Assembly (NCBI RefSeq): GCF_002575655.3
Contig: NC_053039.3
Span: 235,950,622 to 236,014,621, forward strand
Length of the DNA stretch: 64,000 nucleotides
Source of the DNA: Aegilops tauschii subsp. strangulata
Lineage: Eukaryota > Streptophyta > Magnoliopsida > Poales > Poaceae
Direction of reading: 5' to 3'
A program made the position numbers and the translations under genes. Below are positions 22,814-34,105 of the stretch, piece by piece (within the stretch, counting starts at the first letter, position 1; each line of letters starts with the position of its first letter). The notes under the pieces were generated by a model, which saw nothing but the letters and a program-made list of their open reading frames with translations, was not told the DNA's origin and did not search any database.

Positions 22814-24062
22814 ATGGCACCCAAAACCAGCAAGGGCAAGGGAGCGGCCAAGGACGCCGGGGAGAAGGAGGCGCCGGAGAGCGAACTGGCGGTGCTTCGG
22901 ACGTAGCACGCCTACTTCCCTTTGACGGTCGACGCGGTCCACGTCAGGGACTACTTCAAGCCCCTGTGGGGGAGGGAGACGACGGGGCACCTTGCCACAC
23001 ACATCATCCATGCCGATTTCGCCAAGGCAGGCAATCGGTACCCCTTCTTCGTCGATTACTTTTCTTGCGGGCTCTGCCCCCTTTCTCTGATTTCTTCAAC
23101 AACATCATGCACACCTACGGCTTTCACCTCCTCGACTTTACGCCGAATGCCGTGGCGTGCATGACCCTCTTCGCCCATCTCTGCGAGGGCTTTGCCGGAG
23201 TGCTCCCCAGCACAGCGCTCTTCCGCCACTACTTCTATCCTCGCATCCAGCCAGGGGACGCCATTTCTGGGTGCATCACCTGGATCCCGAGGACCCAGGA
23301 GAAGGGCACGTACCTGGAGGGTGCCCAGAAGGAGAGGTGGGACGAGTGGCGGGGCCGGTGGCTCTAGATCAAGGAGGAGGATCCGCAGGAGTTCTGTCGG
23401 GTTCGTCAGAGCCTGCTGACCCGCCGCAGGGACTGGAGCGACCTCGACGCCAATGACAAGAAGCTCACGGTCGCCACCACCAGGATCCATCGCCTCACCA
23501 TGGCCGGACTCACCCTTGAGATGATTGGGGCGGATTTCATCCCTCACCGAATCGCCCCGCTGCACAACAAGGGGAGGCAGGCCTGGGACTTCAGGAATGC
23601 AGCCGACGTCATGAGGCTCCGCCCCGGCCTGAAGCATAACTTCACGGTGATGGGGCATGCCCATTTTTGCCAGAGGCTCTTCCAGCTCAATGTGGGCTAC
23701 GACGGCTGGGCTAAGAGGACCGGCAGGGCCGCGAATTCCGGCAAGGCCGTCAAGGGGCCCCTGTTTGGGTTGCCGGCGGGAGTGGTCCCGCTGAGCAACA
23801 ACTCTCGTCAGTCCGCTAGCATTGCCATGATGCCGGACTTCAACGCTCACGGCCTCGACCCGGCCTGGGACGAGCCGCCAGCAGAGAAGGTGCAGGAGTT
23901 TTTCGACAACTTGTCAGAGAGCTATGTCCGCGACGAGCCGGCGCTCATCCGCGACACCACCAAGGAGGAGCTGGACTACATCGCCGCCAGGGCGGCAGAG
24001 GCAGCGCTTGCCAAGGAGGCCGGCAGCACCGTCGCCGTGGAGGACGAGGCCGATGCGGCCGC
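22814..24062 (+). pseudogene. Antisense gene, N-terminal domain block (PF04195-like)
   Basis: The open frame starts MAPKTSKGKG and continues FPLTVDAVHVRDYFKPLWGRETTGHLATHII. After a frameshift near 23075 it reads FSDFFNNIMHTYGFHLLDFTPNAVACMTLFAHLCEGFAG...FRHYFYPRIQPGDAISGCITWIPR. The 'fall within a named region / hist of Y, F, H and L-rich helices ending in a membrane-free globular domain' pattern matches the plant-specific transposon-associated domain recalled as PF04195. It continues with FCRVRQSLLTRRRDWSD, MAGLTLEMIGADFIPHRIAPLHNKGRQAWDF and a C-terminal acidic stretch, where element C interrupts it at GAADAA (24062). Stops at 22904 (CAG to TAG) and 23365 (TGG to TAG) are transitions. Confidence 0.75.
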
Positions 24063-25571
24063 TGATAACCCACAAGTATAGGGGATCAATTGTAGCCTCT
24101 TTCGATAAGTAAGAGTGTCGAACCCAACGAGGAGCTAAAGGTAAAACAAATATTCCCTCAAGTTCTATCAACCACCGATACAACTCTACGCACGCTTAAC
24201 GTTCGCTTTACCTAGAACAAGTATGAAACTAGAAGTACTTTGTAGGTGTTGTTGGATAGGTTTGCAATAAAATAAAGAGCGCGTAAATAAAATCTAGGGG
24301 CTGTTTAGATAAATACACAACTAAGATAGTTTTAGTAGAGAGCTTGTTGTCACACAAGAAAGTTATTTGTCCCTTGGCAATCGATAACTAGATCGGTAAT
24401 CATTATTGCAATTTTATTTGAGGGAGAGGCATAAGCTAACGTACTTTCTCTTCTTGGATCATATGCACTTATGATTGGAACTCTAGCAAGCATCCACAAC
24501 TACTAAAGATCATTAAGGTAAAACCCAACCATAGCATCATAAGGCATCAAGTCCTCTTTACTCCCACACGCAAACAACCTACTTACTCGGGTATGTGCTT
24601 CTGTCACTCACACCACCCACCATAAGCAAATCATGAACATATTGCAAACCCTACAGCAGGGATCCCTCACGCTTGCGCAACACGGAGAGCACCATATAAC
24701 AGCACCAATAACAAAACATGCAACTCAAACCAATCACGATCATCAATTAACCCATAGGACAAAACAGATCTACTCAAACATCATACGATAGCTATACATC
24801 ATTGGAAAATAATATATAGCTTTGAGCACCATGTTTAAGTAGAGATTACAGTGGGTAAAAGAGGGGTTACACCACTGCATAGAGGGGGGAAGAGTTGGAG
24901 ATGATGGCGGTGAAGTTGTTGGTGTAGATTGCGGTGATGATGATGGCCCCGGCGGCGTTCCGGCGCCACCGGAAGAGAGGGGGAGAGGGCCCCCTTCTTC
25001 TTCTTCCTCCTTGACCTTCTCCCTAGATGGGAGAAGGGTTTCCCCTCTGGTCCTTGGTCTCCATGCCACGGGAGGGGCGAGAGCCCCTCCGAGATTGGAT
25101 CTGTCTCTCTGTCTCTCTCTGTTTCTGTGCTCCCTGATTCTGGCCTTTCACCGTTTCTTATATTCCTGGAGATCCGTAACTCTGATTGGATTGAAATTTG
25201 AACACGGTTTTTATCCGGATATTAGCTTTCTTGCGGCAAAAGAAGGGCAACAACCGCCTTATGGGGTGTCCACGAGGGTCAGGGGCGCACCCCCCTGCCT
25301 CGTGGCCCCCTCGGGCATCGTCTCGCATTTATTCCACTTCCCAAAATTCACATATATTCCGAAAAAATCTCCGTCAGTTTTATCCCATTTGGACTCCATT
25401 TGATATGGATTTTCTGCGAAACAAAAAACATGCAACAAACAGGAACTGGCACTGGGCATTGGATCAATATGTTAGTCCCAAAAATAGTATAAAAAGTTGT
25501 GAAAAGTATGTAAAAGTTGTAGAATATTGGCATGGAACAATCAAAATTATAGATACGACGGAGACGTATCA
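24063..25571 (-). repeat. 3' LTR of element C
   Basis: On the element strand TGATACGTCTCCGTCGTATC to ...ATACTTGTGGGTTATCA. It matches 29830-31356 closely; the right copy is 18 bp longer. It contains a GC-rich block with repeated gagggtcaggggcgc-type sequence (25270-25315) on the 5' side of the transcript start. The ORFs here (for example 25011-25403) are LTR sequence. Confidence 0.92.
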
Positions 25572-25585
25572 GCATCCCCAAGCTT
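25572..25585 (-). other. Polypurine tract of element C
   Basis: On the element strand AAGCTTGGGGATGC abuts TGATACG. The same AAGCTTGGGGATGCC core recurs internally in elements C (near 27684) and D (56900-57700), so this tract belongs to a repeated motif. Confidence 0.8.
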
Positions 25586-28418
25586 AATTCCTGCTCGTCC
25601 TCGAGTAGGTAAATGACAAAAAAGATAATTTTTTATGTGGAATGCTACCTAGCATAATCTTGATCACGTAATCTAATCATGGCATGAATATTAAGACACG
25701 AGTGAGTCAAAGCAATAGTCTATCATTTGACATTAAGACAATAATACTTCAAGCATACTAATAAAGCAATCATGTGTTTTCAAAATAACACGGCCAAAGA
25801 AAGTTTATCCCTACAAAATCATATAGTTTGGCTATGCTCCATCTTCACCACACAAAATATTCAAATCATGCACAACCCCGATGACAAGCCAAGCAATTAT
25901 TTCATACTTTTGAAGTTCTCAAACCTTTTCAACTTTCACGCAATACATGAGCGTGAGCCATGGACATAGCACTATAGGTGGAATAGAATATGATGGTGGA
26001 GGTTGTGTGGAGAAGACAGAAAGGAGAAAGTCTCACATCGACGCGACTAATCAATGGGCTATGGAGATGCCCATCAATTGATGTCAATGTGAGGAGTAGG
26101 GATTGCCATGCAACGGATGCACTAAGAGCTATAAGTATATGAAAGCTCAAACTGGAAACTAAGTGGGTGTGCATCCAACTTGCTTGCTCATGAAGACCTT
26201 GGGCATTTGAGGAAGCCCATCATCGGAATATACAAGCCAAGTTCTATAATGAAAATTCCCACTAGTATATAAAAGTGATAACTCAAGAGACTCTCTATAT
26301 GAAGAACATGGTGCTACTTTGAAGCACAAGTGTGGTAAAAGGATAGTAACATTGCCCCCCTCTTTTTTGCGGGCTTCTTTGGCCCCCTTTTTTTATTTAG
26401 GCTTCTTTGGCCTCTTTCTTTTTCTTTTTTTCATGGGGCAATGATCTAATAATGATGATCATCACACTTTTATTTACTTACAACTCAATATTACATCTCG
26501 ATACTAGAACAAAGATATGACTCTATATGAATGCCTCCGGCGATGTACCGGGATGTGCAATGATCTAGTGTAGCAATGACATCAAAAAATGGACAAGCCA
26601 TGAAAACATCACGCTAGCTATCTTATGATCATGCAAAGCAATATGACAATAAATGCTCAAGTCATGTATATGATGATGATGGAAGTTGCATGGCAATATA
26701 TCTCGGAATGGCTATGGAAATGCCATGATAGGTAGGTATGGTGGCTGTTTTGAGGAAGATATAAGGAGGCTTATGTGTGACGGAGCATATCATATCACGG
26801 GGTTTGGATGCACCGGCGAAGTTTGCACCAACTCTCGAGGTGAGAGAGGGCAATGCACAGTACCGAAGAGGCTAGCAATGATGGAACGGTGAGAGTGCGT
26901 ATAATCCATGGACTCAACATTAGTCATAAAGAACTCACATACTTATTGCAAAAATCTATTAGTCATCGAAACAAAGTACTACGCACATGCTCCTAGGGGG
27001 ATAGATTAGTAGGAAAAGACCATCGCTCGTCCCCGACCGCCACTCATAAGGAAGACAATCAATAAATACCTCATGCTCCAACTTCGTTACATAACGGTTC
27101 ACCATACGTGCATGCTACGGGAATCACAAATTTCAACACAAGTATTTCTACAGTCCACAACTACCCACTAGCATGACCCTAATATCACCATCTTTATATC
27201 ACAAAACTATTGCAAGGAATCAAACATATCATATTAAGTGATCTACAAGTTTTATGAAGGATTTTATGACTAACCATGTGAATGACCAATTCCTTTCATC
27301 TCTCTAAATATATATAAGTGAAGCAAGAGAGTTTAATTCTTTCTACAAAAGATATGCCCATGCTCTAACAAATATAAGTGAAGCAAAAGAGCATTCTACA
27401 AATGGCGGTTTTCTATGTGAAGAGAAACAGGCAATCCAAACTTCAAATGATATAAGTGAAGCACATGAAGCATTCTAGAAAGCCATACTCAAAGAATATA
27501 AGTGAAGTGCAATGAGCATTCTATAAATCAACCAAGGACTATATCATACCAGCGTGGTGCATCAAAGAAAAGTGAAAACTAAATGCAAAAGACGCTCCAA
27601 GATTTGCACATATCGCATGAACGAAACGAATCCGAAAACATACCGATACTTCTTGAAGAAAGATGGGATGCCTTCCGGGGCATCCCAAGCTTAGACGCTT
27701 GAGTCTCCTTGAATATTTACTTGGGGTGGCTTGGGCATCCCCAAGCTGAGCTCTTGTCTCTCCTCCTTCTCCTCATATCGAGACCTCCTCGATCTTCGAA
27801 CACTTCATCCACACAAAACTCAACAGAAAGCTCGGTAAGATCCGTTAGTATAATAAAGCAAATCACTACTCTAAGTACTATTGAAAACCAATTAATATTT
27901 TGTTTTTGCATTATAGCTACTGTAATATAACTTTTCCATGGCTTAATCCACTGATAGGAATCAATAGTTTCATCAAAACAAGCAAACTATGCATCAAACA
28001 CAGAATCTGTCTTAAACAGGACAGTCTGTAGTAATCTGAACATTCACCATACTTCTGGTACTCCAAAAATTCTTCCAAAACTAGAAAAAATAAACAATTT
28101 GTATAGAAAGACAGTGCAAAAAGTATCAGAACCGTTTGACGTTCCAGTAAAAAATGTAAAATCGCGCACTACAGCCAAAGTTTCTGTTCTGCACCGCACA
28201 AACCAACAAGTAATCTAAAACATCCTAAAGGAAAACCTTGGCACATTATTTTTTTTTAAACTTTATAAAATCACACAACAGAAATAAATGACTCTCTAAA
28301 ACTTCCGGGTTGTCTCCCTGGCAGCGCTTTCTTTAAAGCCATTAAGCTAGGCATATAGTGCTCATGTAATGGATCCACCTAGATCCCAAGGTATATCAAA
28401 GCCGATTTGAATTAGCAA
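25586..28418 (-). other. Non-coding 3' region of element C
   Basis: About 2.8 kb of AT-rich sequence without a credible gene. It contains two 'ggcttctttggcc' repeats in a pyrimidine-rich run (26367-26420), the ataagtgaagc array (27308-27530) and a GGGATGCC/GGCATCCC hairpin (27665-27686). It also has a conserved motif shared with D (28312-28336). Short ORFs at 25929-26174, 26686-26892 and 27709-27930 have no recognised content. Confidence 0.65.
27308..27530. repeat. Degenerate repeat array with core ATATAAGTGAAGC
   Basis: Copies of ATATAAGTGAAGC begin near 27311, 27381, 27450 and 27496. The last three are followed by a 'GAGCATTCTA / GAAGCATTCTA' partner. Spacing is irregular, about 45-70 bp. 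The same motif appears in reverse (gcttcacttatatcc) at 57958-57972 and as ttcacttatatc at 57918-57929 in element D, so it is a family feature and not random. Confidence 0.75.
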
Positions 28419-29705
28419 TTATTTGGCATTTAGTAGTGAGCACAAAGCAACATATATCAAGCAATGATGAAGTCTAACTCTCTTCCTATGCATGGGCATG
28501 TCATAGAAGAAAAATTCATGCACACCTAGTAAAGGCCAATGCATAGTATAAACAGTTTCTTGCAATTTTATCGTGTGGGAAAGATAGAGAGGTGGAGATA
28601 TAGTTCCTCTCTCATAATAATTGCAAGTAGAAGCAGCAAGCACATGCATATTATATTCATCAAAATCATCATGTGCAACGGTAAAAGGCAACCCATCAAT
28701 ATAATCCTTAATAAGGGCAAACTTCTCCGATATAGTGTAGTCGGGAGAATTCAAAAAGATAATAGGACTATCATGCATGGGTGCAATAGCAACAATTTCA
28801 TGTTTAACATAAGGAACTATAGCAAGTTTATCTCCATAAGCATAATTCATATTGGCATCTTGGCCACAAGCATAGCAAGCATCATCAAAAAGGGATATTT
28901 CAAAAGAATCAACGGGATCATAACAATCATCATAGCATTCATCCTTCGATAAGCACGAAGGGAAATTAAACAATGTATGAGTTGAAGAGTTACTCTCATT
29001 AGAAGGTGAGCACGGGTGATCAATCCGCTCTTCCTCCTTTTGTTCTTCGCTCTCCTCCTCATCTTTTTCATCCAATGAGATCACAATGTCATTAATTTCT
29101 TCTTCCATAGACTCCTGCAAAATATTAGTCTCTTCTTGGACAGCAGAGACTCTCTCAATAAAATCATCAATATCGGAATTGAATTCATAATTCTCATAGA
29201 AATATTGAAGTACGGAAAAATTTTCAGGTCTATAAACTGAATCATCAAAATCTTCAAATTCTTTAAACAAAGATTCAATTTCATAAGCACCCATAAAAGC
29301 AACAAACTCTTCTATTTGTTCCACATCATAGTAATCATATATACCATTAGCATAAGAAGCTAAGGTTTCATTATCATTAAATTCACATGAAAAGGGAAGG
29401 TGTGGAGCCTTCATCCTAGAGCAACAAGTATAATCATATCTCAAGCATAGTTGCCGAGCATACCAATGTAACATATAAATTTGATCCCATAATAGTTTTC
29501 GTTTTTGAGTCAAGCGATAATCCCTAAAGTATTCACGTTGATCCAACGTGTCTCCCATAACATAATTGAATGGGGTTTTCTCAGGATTATTAAAGTAGTA
29601 CATAATATCTTTCACATAATGAGCATCAAGGGTTTTAGGAGGTTCCCCATCTCCATGAGTAGCAAGTAAACCTAATTTTTTTGGTGTTTCGTGTTGCATA
29701 TCCAT
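28419..29705 (-). CDS. Intact 428-residue ORF of unknown function in element C
   Basis: The only long ORF of element C, ATG at 29703-29705 (MDMQHETPKKLGLLATHGDGE), 113 bp inside the 5' LTR, where gag normally starts. It has no stop or frameshift. It shows no zinc knuckle, protease, RT or integrase motif. Visible features are an aromatic N-terminal half (Y, F and W rich, with LLWDQIYMLHWYARQLCLRYDY), a strongly acidic centre (EEEINDIVISLDEKDEEESEEQKEEER, residues about 200-230), several cysteines (SCLSKDECYDDCYDP, CYACGQ), and a basic tail MPMHRKRVRLHHCLIYVALCSLL whose end is hydrophobic. Element D keeps only a remnant of the tail (MHRKWVRLKC, 47502-47696). It is acidic and unlike ordinary Gag. 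It could be a capsid-replacing protein or a host-derived ORF; I cannot assign a role. Confidence 0.75.
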   Translation of the reverse strand: MDMQHETPKKLGLLATHGDGEPPKTLDAHYVKDIMYYFNNPEKTPFNYVMGDTLDQREYFRDYRLTQKRKLLWDQIYMLHWYARQLCLRYDYTCCSRMKAPHLPFSCEFNDNETLASYANGIYDYYDVEQIEEFVAFMGAYEIESLFKEFEDFDDSVYRPENFSVLQYFYENYEFNSDIDDFIERVSAVQEETNILQESMEEEINDIVISLDEKDEEESEEQKEEERIDHPCSPSNESNSSTHTLFNFPSCLSKDECYDDCYDPVDSFEISLFDDACYACGQDANMNYAYGDKLAIVPYVKHEIVAIAPMHDSPIIFLNSPDYTISEKFALIKDYIDGLPFTVAHDDFDEYNMHVLAASTCNYYERGTISPPLYLSHTIKLQETVYTMHWPLLGVHEFFFYDMPMHRKRVRLHHCLIYVALCSLLNAK

Positions 29706-29800
29706 AACTAAAGATAGATAACAACTTAGAACAGCAACTAAAAACTACTTCGTGGTAAAGCAAACAAGCACACACGAGAATATTCACCCCACGCTATAAC

Positions 29801-29818
29801 TCCCCGGCAACGGCGCCA
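29801..29818 (-). other. Primer-binding site of element C (tRNA-Asp)
   Basis: On the element strand TGGCGCCGTTGCCGGGGA is an 18-base match to the 3' end of plant tRNA-Asp, 11 bases inside the LTR. Element D has the identical site, and element A has it with one change. Confidence 0.9.
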
Positions 29819-29829
29819 GAAAAAGGTCT

Positions 29830-31356
29830 TGATAACCCACAAGTATAGGGGATCAATTGTAGCCTATTTCGATAAGTAAGAGTGTCGAACCCAACGAGGA
29901 GCTAAAGGTAGAACAAATATTTCGTCAAGTTCTATCGACCATCGATACAACTCTACGCACGCTTAACGTTCGCTTTACCTAGAACAAGGATGAAACTAGA
30001 AGTACTTTGTAGGTGTTGTTGGATAGGTTTGCAAGAAAATAAAGAGCGCGTAAATAAAATCTAGGGGATGTCTATATAAAGACACAACTAAGTTAGTTTT
30101 AGTAGAGAGCTTGTTGTCACACAAGAAAGTTATTTGTCCCTAGGCAATCGATAACTAGACTGGTAATCATCATTGCAATTTTATTTGTGGGAGAGGCATA
30201 AGCTAACATACTTTCTCTTCTTGGATCATATGCACTTATGATTGGAACTCTAGCAAGCATCCACAACTACTAAAGATCATTAAGGTAAAACCCAACCATA
30301 GCATTATAAGGCATCAAGTCCTCTTTACTCCCATACGCAAACAACCTACTTACTCGGGTCTGTGCTTCTATCACTCACGCCACCCACCATAAGCAAATCA
30401 TGAATATATTGCAAACCCTACAGCGGGGATCCCTCACGCTTGCGCGACACGGAGAGCACCATAGGACAGGACCAATAATAAAACATGCAACTCAAACCAA
30501 TCACGATCATCAATTAACCCATAGGACAAAACGGATCTACTCAAACATCATAGGATAGCCATACATCATTGGAAAATAATATATAGCATTGAGCACCATG
30601 TTTAAGTAGAGATTAGAGCGGGTAAAAGAGGGGTTACATCGCTGCATAGAGGAGGGAAGAGCTGGTGATGATGGCGGTGAAGTTGTTGGTGTAGATTGCG
30701 GTGATGATGATGGCCCCGGCGGCGTTCCGGCGCCATCGGAAGAGAGGGGGAGAGGGCCCCCCTTCTTCTTCTTCCTGGACCTTCTCCCTAGATGGGAGAA
30801 GGGTTTCCCCTTTGGTTCTTGGTCTCCATGGCACGGGAGGGGCGAGAGCCCCTCAGAGATTGGATCTGTCTCTCTGTCTCTCTCTGTTTCTGCGCTCCCT
30901 GATTCTGTCCTTTCACCGTTTCTTATATTCCCGGAGATCCCTAACTCCGATTAGATTGAAATTTGAACACGATTTTTATCTGGATATTAGCTTTCTTGCG
31001 GCGAAAGAAGGGCAACAACCGCCTTACGGGGTGTCCATGAGGGTCAGGGGCGCGCCTGCCCCCCTGGGGCTCGCCCCTGCCTTGTGACCCCCTCGGGCAT
31101 CGTCTCGCGTTGATTCCACTTCCCAAAATTCACATATATTCCAAAAAAAATCTCCATCAGTTTTTATCCCGTTTGGACTCCGTTTGATATGGATTTTCTG
31201 TGAAACAAAAAACATGCAACAAATAGGAACTGGCACTGGGCACTGGATCAATATGTTAGTCCCAAAAATAGTATAAAAAGTTGCCAAAAGTATGTAAAAG
31301 TTGTGGAATATTGGCATGGAACAATCAAAAATTATAGATACGACGGAGACGTATCA
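29830..31356 (-). repeat. 5' LTR of element C
   Basis: 1,527 bp, closely matching 24063-25571. The GC-rich block at 31040-31085 has GGGGCGCGCC and nearby GGGGCTCGCCCC arms. It ends at the target-site copy gccac (31357-31361), after which the antisense gene of H resumes in the same frame (TEEKELAQWAESAGE). Confidence 0.92.
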
Positions 31357-34105
31357 GCCACGGAGGAGAAGGAGCTCGCCCAGTGGGCGGAGTCTGCCGG
31401 GGAGGCCAGCAGCACTGGGGCCCCCCTTATTGAAGACGCGGGCGACGAGTCGCCCGAAGAGGAAGCCGAAGCAAACGACCCTCCGTCCATGGGGAAGAAA
31501 CGCGTCCTGCGGTGGGCCAGCTCCGGCGAGCCGGTCCGGCCCGGCAGGACCGCGCAACGACAACTGATACGTCTCCGTCGTATCTACTTTTCCAAACACT
31601 TTTGCCCTTGTTTTGGACTCTAACTTGCATGATTTGAATGCAACTAACCCGGACTGACGCTGTTTTCAGCAGAATTGCCGTGGTGTTATTTTTGTGCAGA
31701 AATAAATGTTCTCGAAATGACCTGGAACTTCACGGAGAATATTTTTGGAATTAATAAAAAATACTGGCAAAAGAATCAAGGCCAGGGGGCCCACACCCTG
31801 TCCACGAGGGTGGGGGCGCGCCTACCCCCTTGGGCGCGCCCCCTGCCTCGTGGGCCCCCTGGTGCTCCACCGACCTCAACTCCAACTCTATATATTCATG
31901 TTCGGGGAGAAAAAAACCAGAGAGAAGGATTCATCGCGTTTTATGATACGGAGCCGCCGCCAAGCCCTAATCTCTCTCGGGAGGGCTGATCTGGAGTCTG
32001 TTCCGGGCTCCGGAGAGGGGAATCTGTCGCCGTCGTCATCATCAACCTTCCTCCATCACCAATTTCATGATGCTCACTGCCGTGCGTGAGTAATTCCATC
32101 GTAGGATTGCTGGACGGTGATGGGTTGGATGAGATTTACCATGTAATCGAGTTAGTTTTGTTAGGGTTTGATCCCTAGTATCCACTATGTTCTGAGATTG
32201 ATGTTGCTATGACTTTGCTTGTCACTAGGGCCCCAGTGCCATGATTTCAGATCTGAACCTATTATGTTTCCATGAATATATGTGAGTTCTTGATCCTATC
32301 TTGCAAGTCTATAGTCACCTATTATGTGTTATGATCCGTTAACCCCGAAGTGTCAATAATCGGGACCATTACCGGTGATGACCATAGTTTCAGGAGTTCA
32401 TGTATTCACTAAGTGTTAATGCTTTGGTCCGGTACTCTATTAAAAGGAGGCCTTAATATCCCTTAGTTTCCAATAGGACCCCACTGCCACGGGAGGGTAG
32501 GACAAAAGATGTCATGCAAGTTCTTTTCCATAAGCACGCATGACTATATTCGGAATACATGCCTACATTACATTGATAAATTGGAGCTAGTTCTGTGTCA
32601 CCCTATGTTATAACTATTGCATGAGGAATCGCATCCGGCATAATTCTCCATCACCGATCCAATTCCTACGAGCTTTTCACATATTGCTCTTTGCTTAGTT
32701 ACTTTTCCGTTGCCACTATTACAATTACTACAAAACTATCACTGTTACTTTTGCCACCGTTACCGTTACTTCCATACTACTTTGCTACTAAATACTTTGC
32801 TGCAGATACTAAGTTATCCAGGTGTGTTTGAATTGACAACTCAACTGCTAATACTTGAGAATATTCTTTGGCTCCCCTTGTGTCGAATCTATAAATTTGG
32901 GTTGAATACTCTACCCTCGAAAACTGTTGCGATCCCCTATACTTGTGGGTTATCAGCAACCGGCTCATGAGCAGTTCGTGCACCAGACGAGGGTGATGAA
33001 GGCCGCGGCAGCGAAGAAGGCGGTGAAGGCTGCGGTGGCGAAGAAGATGGCGAATGCCTCCTCCTCGTCCAAGCGGCGCCGGTCCCCATCTCCTTCTCCC
33101 CCTCCCTCGGATAGCACCCTGGAGGCCGAATTCGACCTCGGATCTTTTAGTCCAAAGAGGAAGAGGAAGCAAGTGGAGGGGGAGGTGGAGGACGAGTAAG
33201 TATTTAGCCTCCCATCATCTCCTGACCTTACACCTGTGTCATCCTCATTCGATTTGACGTTATCTTGACAGGGACGCGGAGACGCTGGCCCAGAGGGTGG
33301 CGAAGAGGGCCAAGGCCTCGACGGGCGATAAGCCCCTGGCGGGTACTTCGCGTACACCGGCGTTGGTGGAGAGCAGTCCGGACAGCAGCCCCCGCTTCAG
33401 CCCCCAGCGTGAGTTCATCACTCACTCCTTCACTGATGAACATTGGGGTGTGAATCCTCGATGCTGACCTTGCCGGGTTTGCAGGAGGAGAACGGCAGCA
33501 GGAGAAGCCGTCGGGGGCCACTCTCAACACGCCGCCCCCCTCGACTATGCCGCCCAGAGGGGCGTCCTCGGCAAGGGCATCCACCACCGAGCCCATGCAT
33601 ATGGAGGAGGGGACGAGCTTGGGTGCCGGTGGTTCTGACCCGGCAACGAATGCTAACGGGGAGGGCGCCACTTCTTCCCAGCCTGGTGTGGGTAAGTTGT
33701 TTGCTTCTCGTCCCTGTTCTTCCTTCTTCTTTTTGAGCCTTGACCGTGGCCCCGTCTCATTCCTCCACTTGGTATCCAGACCCTTCCTCGGTGGACCGGG
33801 AGGATATTGACACCGTCATCGAGGAGGTCGCCAAGGACGCCGAGGCCAAGGTCGACAAGATTGCCGCCGAGGAGGCCGCCAAGGGGCCCGCCGGGGAGGC
33901 CGGCAAGGCCGCTGCCGAGGAGGCCAGCAAACGGCCTACCGGGGAGGCCGGCAAGGGGCCTGCCGGGGAAGGGGTGGTTGATGACCAACCTTCCTCCTCC
34001 GCTGCCTCTGGCTCGGGCAAATACTTGAAGGTGGGCGACGACCTATTCATCCACCTCCCAGGGACGGCGAGCACCAGGGCGCCAACCAAGGGGGGGGGTG
34101 TTTGA
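31357..34105 (+). pseudogene. Antisense gene, charged middle region with introns
   Basis: After element C the frame reads TEEKELAQWAESAGEASSTGAPLIEDAGDESPEEEAE, then GKKRVLRWASSGEPVRPGRTAQRQ, and is broken by the solo LTR. Removing 31565-32960 (LTR plus one target copy) joins it in frame to PAHEQFVHQTRVMKAAAAKKAVK and a nuclear-signal-like KRRRSPSPSPPPSD and FSPKRKRKQVEGE. Introns follow at 33196-33271, 33409-33484 and 33692-33779, all GT-AG and frame-keeping. The last exon has repeated GPAGEAGK units (33870-33970). The frame stops at 34103-34105 after a G run at 34090-34097, probably a slippage indel. Basic clusters suggest a nuclear protein; this is inference. Confidence 0.75.
31565..32955 (+). 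mobile_element. Solo LTR of an Athila-like Gypsy element
   Basis: 1,391 bp from TGATACGTCTCCGTCGTATC to ...CTATACTTGTGGGTTATCA, flanked by acaac (31560-31564) and gcaac (32956-32960), a 5-bp target duplication with one change. No second LTR or interior lies next to it, so the element was reduced by LTR-LTR recombination. It has a TATA box (ctatatattc, 31888-31897) preceded by a perfect 11-bp inverted repeat (31812-31822 with 31833-31843). Its termini match those of the LTRs of C and D, but the body differs, so it is a related family. It splits the antisense gene of H. Confidence 0.9.

Larger units (their letters stand above)
24063..31356 (-). mobile_element. Element C: non-autonomous Athila-like retrotransposon with one intact ORF
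   Basis: 7,294 bp, LTRs 24063-25571 and 29830-31356, target duplication gccgc/gccac (one mismatch; 24058-24062 and 31357-31361). Minus orientation is shown by the tRNA-Asp primer site at 29801-29818 and a purine tract AAGCTTGGGGATGC against the left LTR. There is no protease, RT, RNase H or integrase. The only long ORF is 28419-29705. The LTRs are very similar, with a few substitutions and indels, so this is a fairly recent insertion. The interior shares non-coding modules with element D. Confidence 0.92.

Noticed and set aside
23056..23850. 264-codon minus-strand ORF opposite the antisense gene
   Set aside because: It is the complement of the recognised plus-strand domain region, has no motif of its own and a biased GC-rich composition; a shadow.
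27308..27530. CRISPR-like array
   Set aside because: Irregular, degenerate repeats inside a plant retrotransposon, with no spacers of fixed length or cas genes.
29801..29818. tRNA gene fragment (also at 18926, 47350, 35991 and 20898)
   Set aside because: Only the 12-18 bases complementary to tRNA 3' ends are present, always next to an LTR; these are primer-binding sites.
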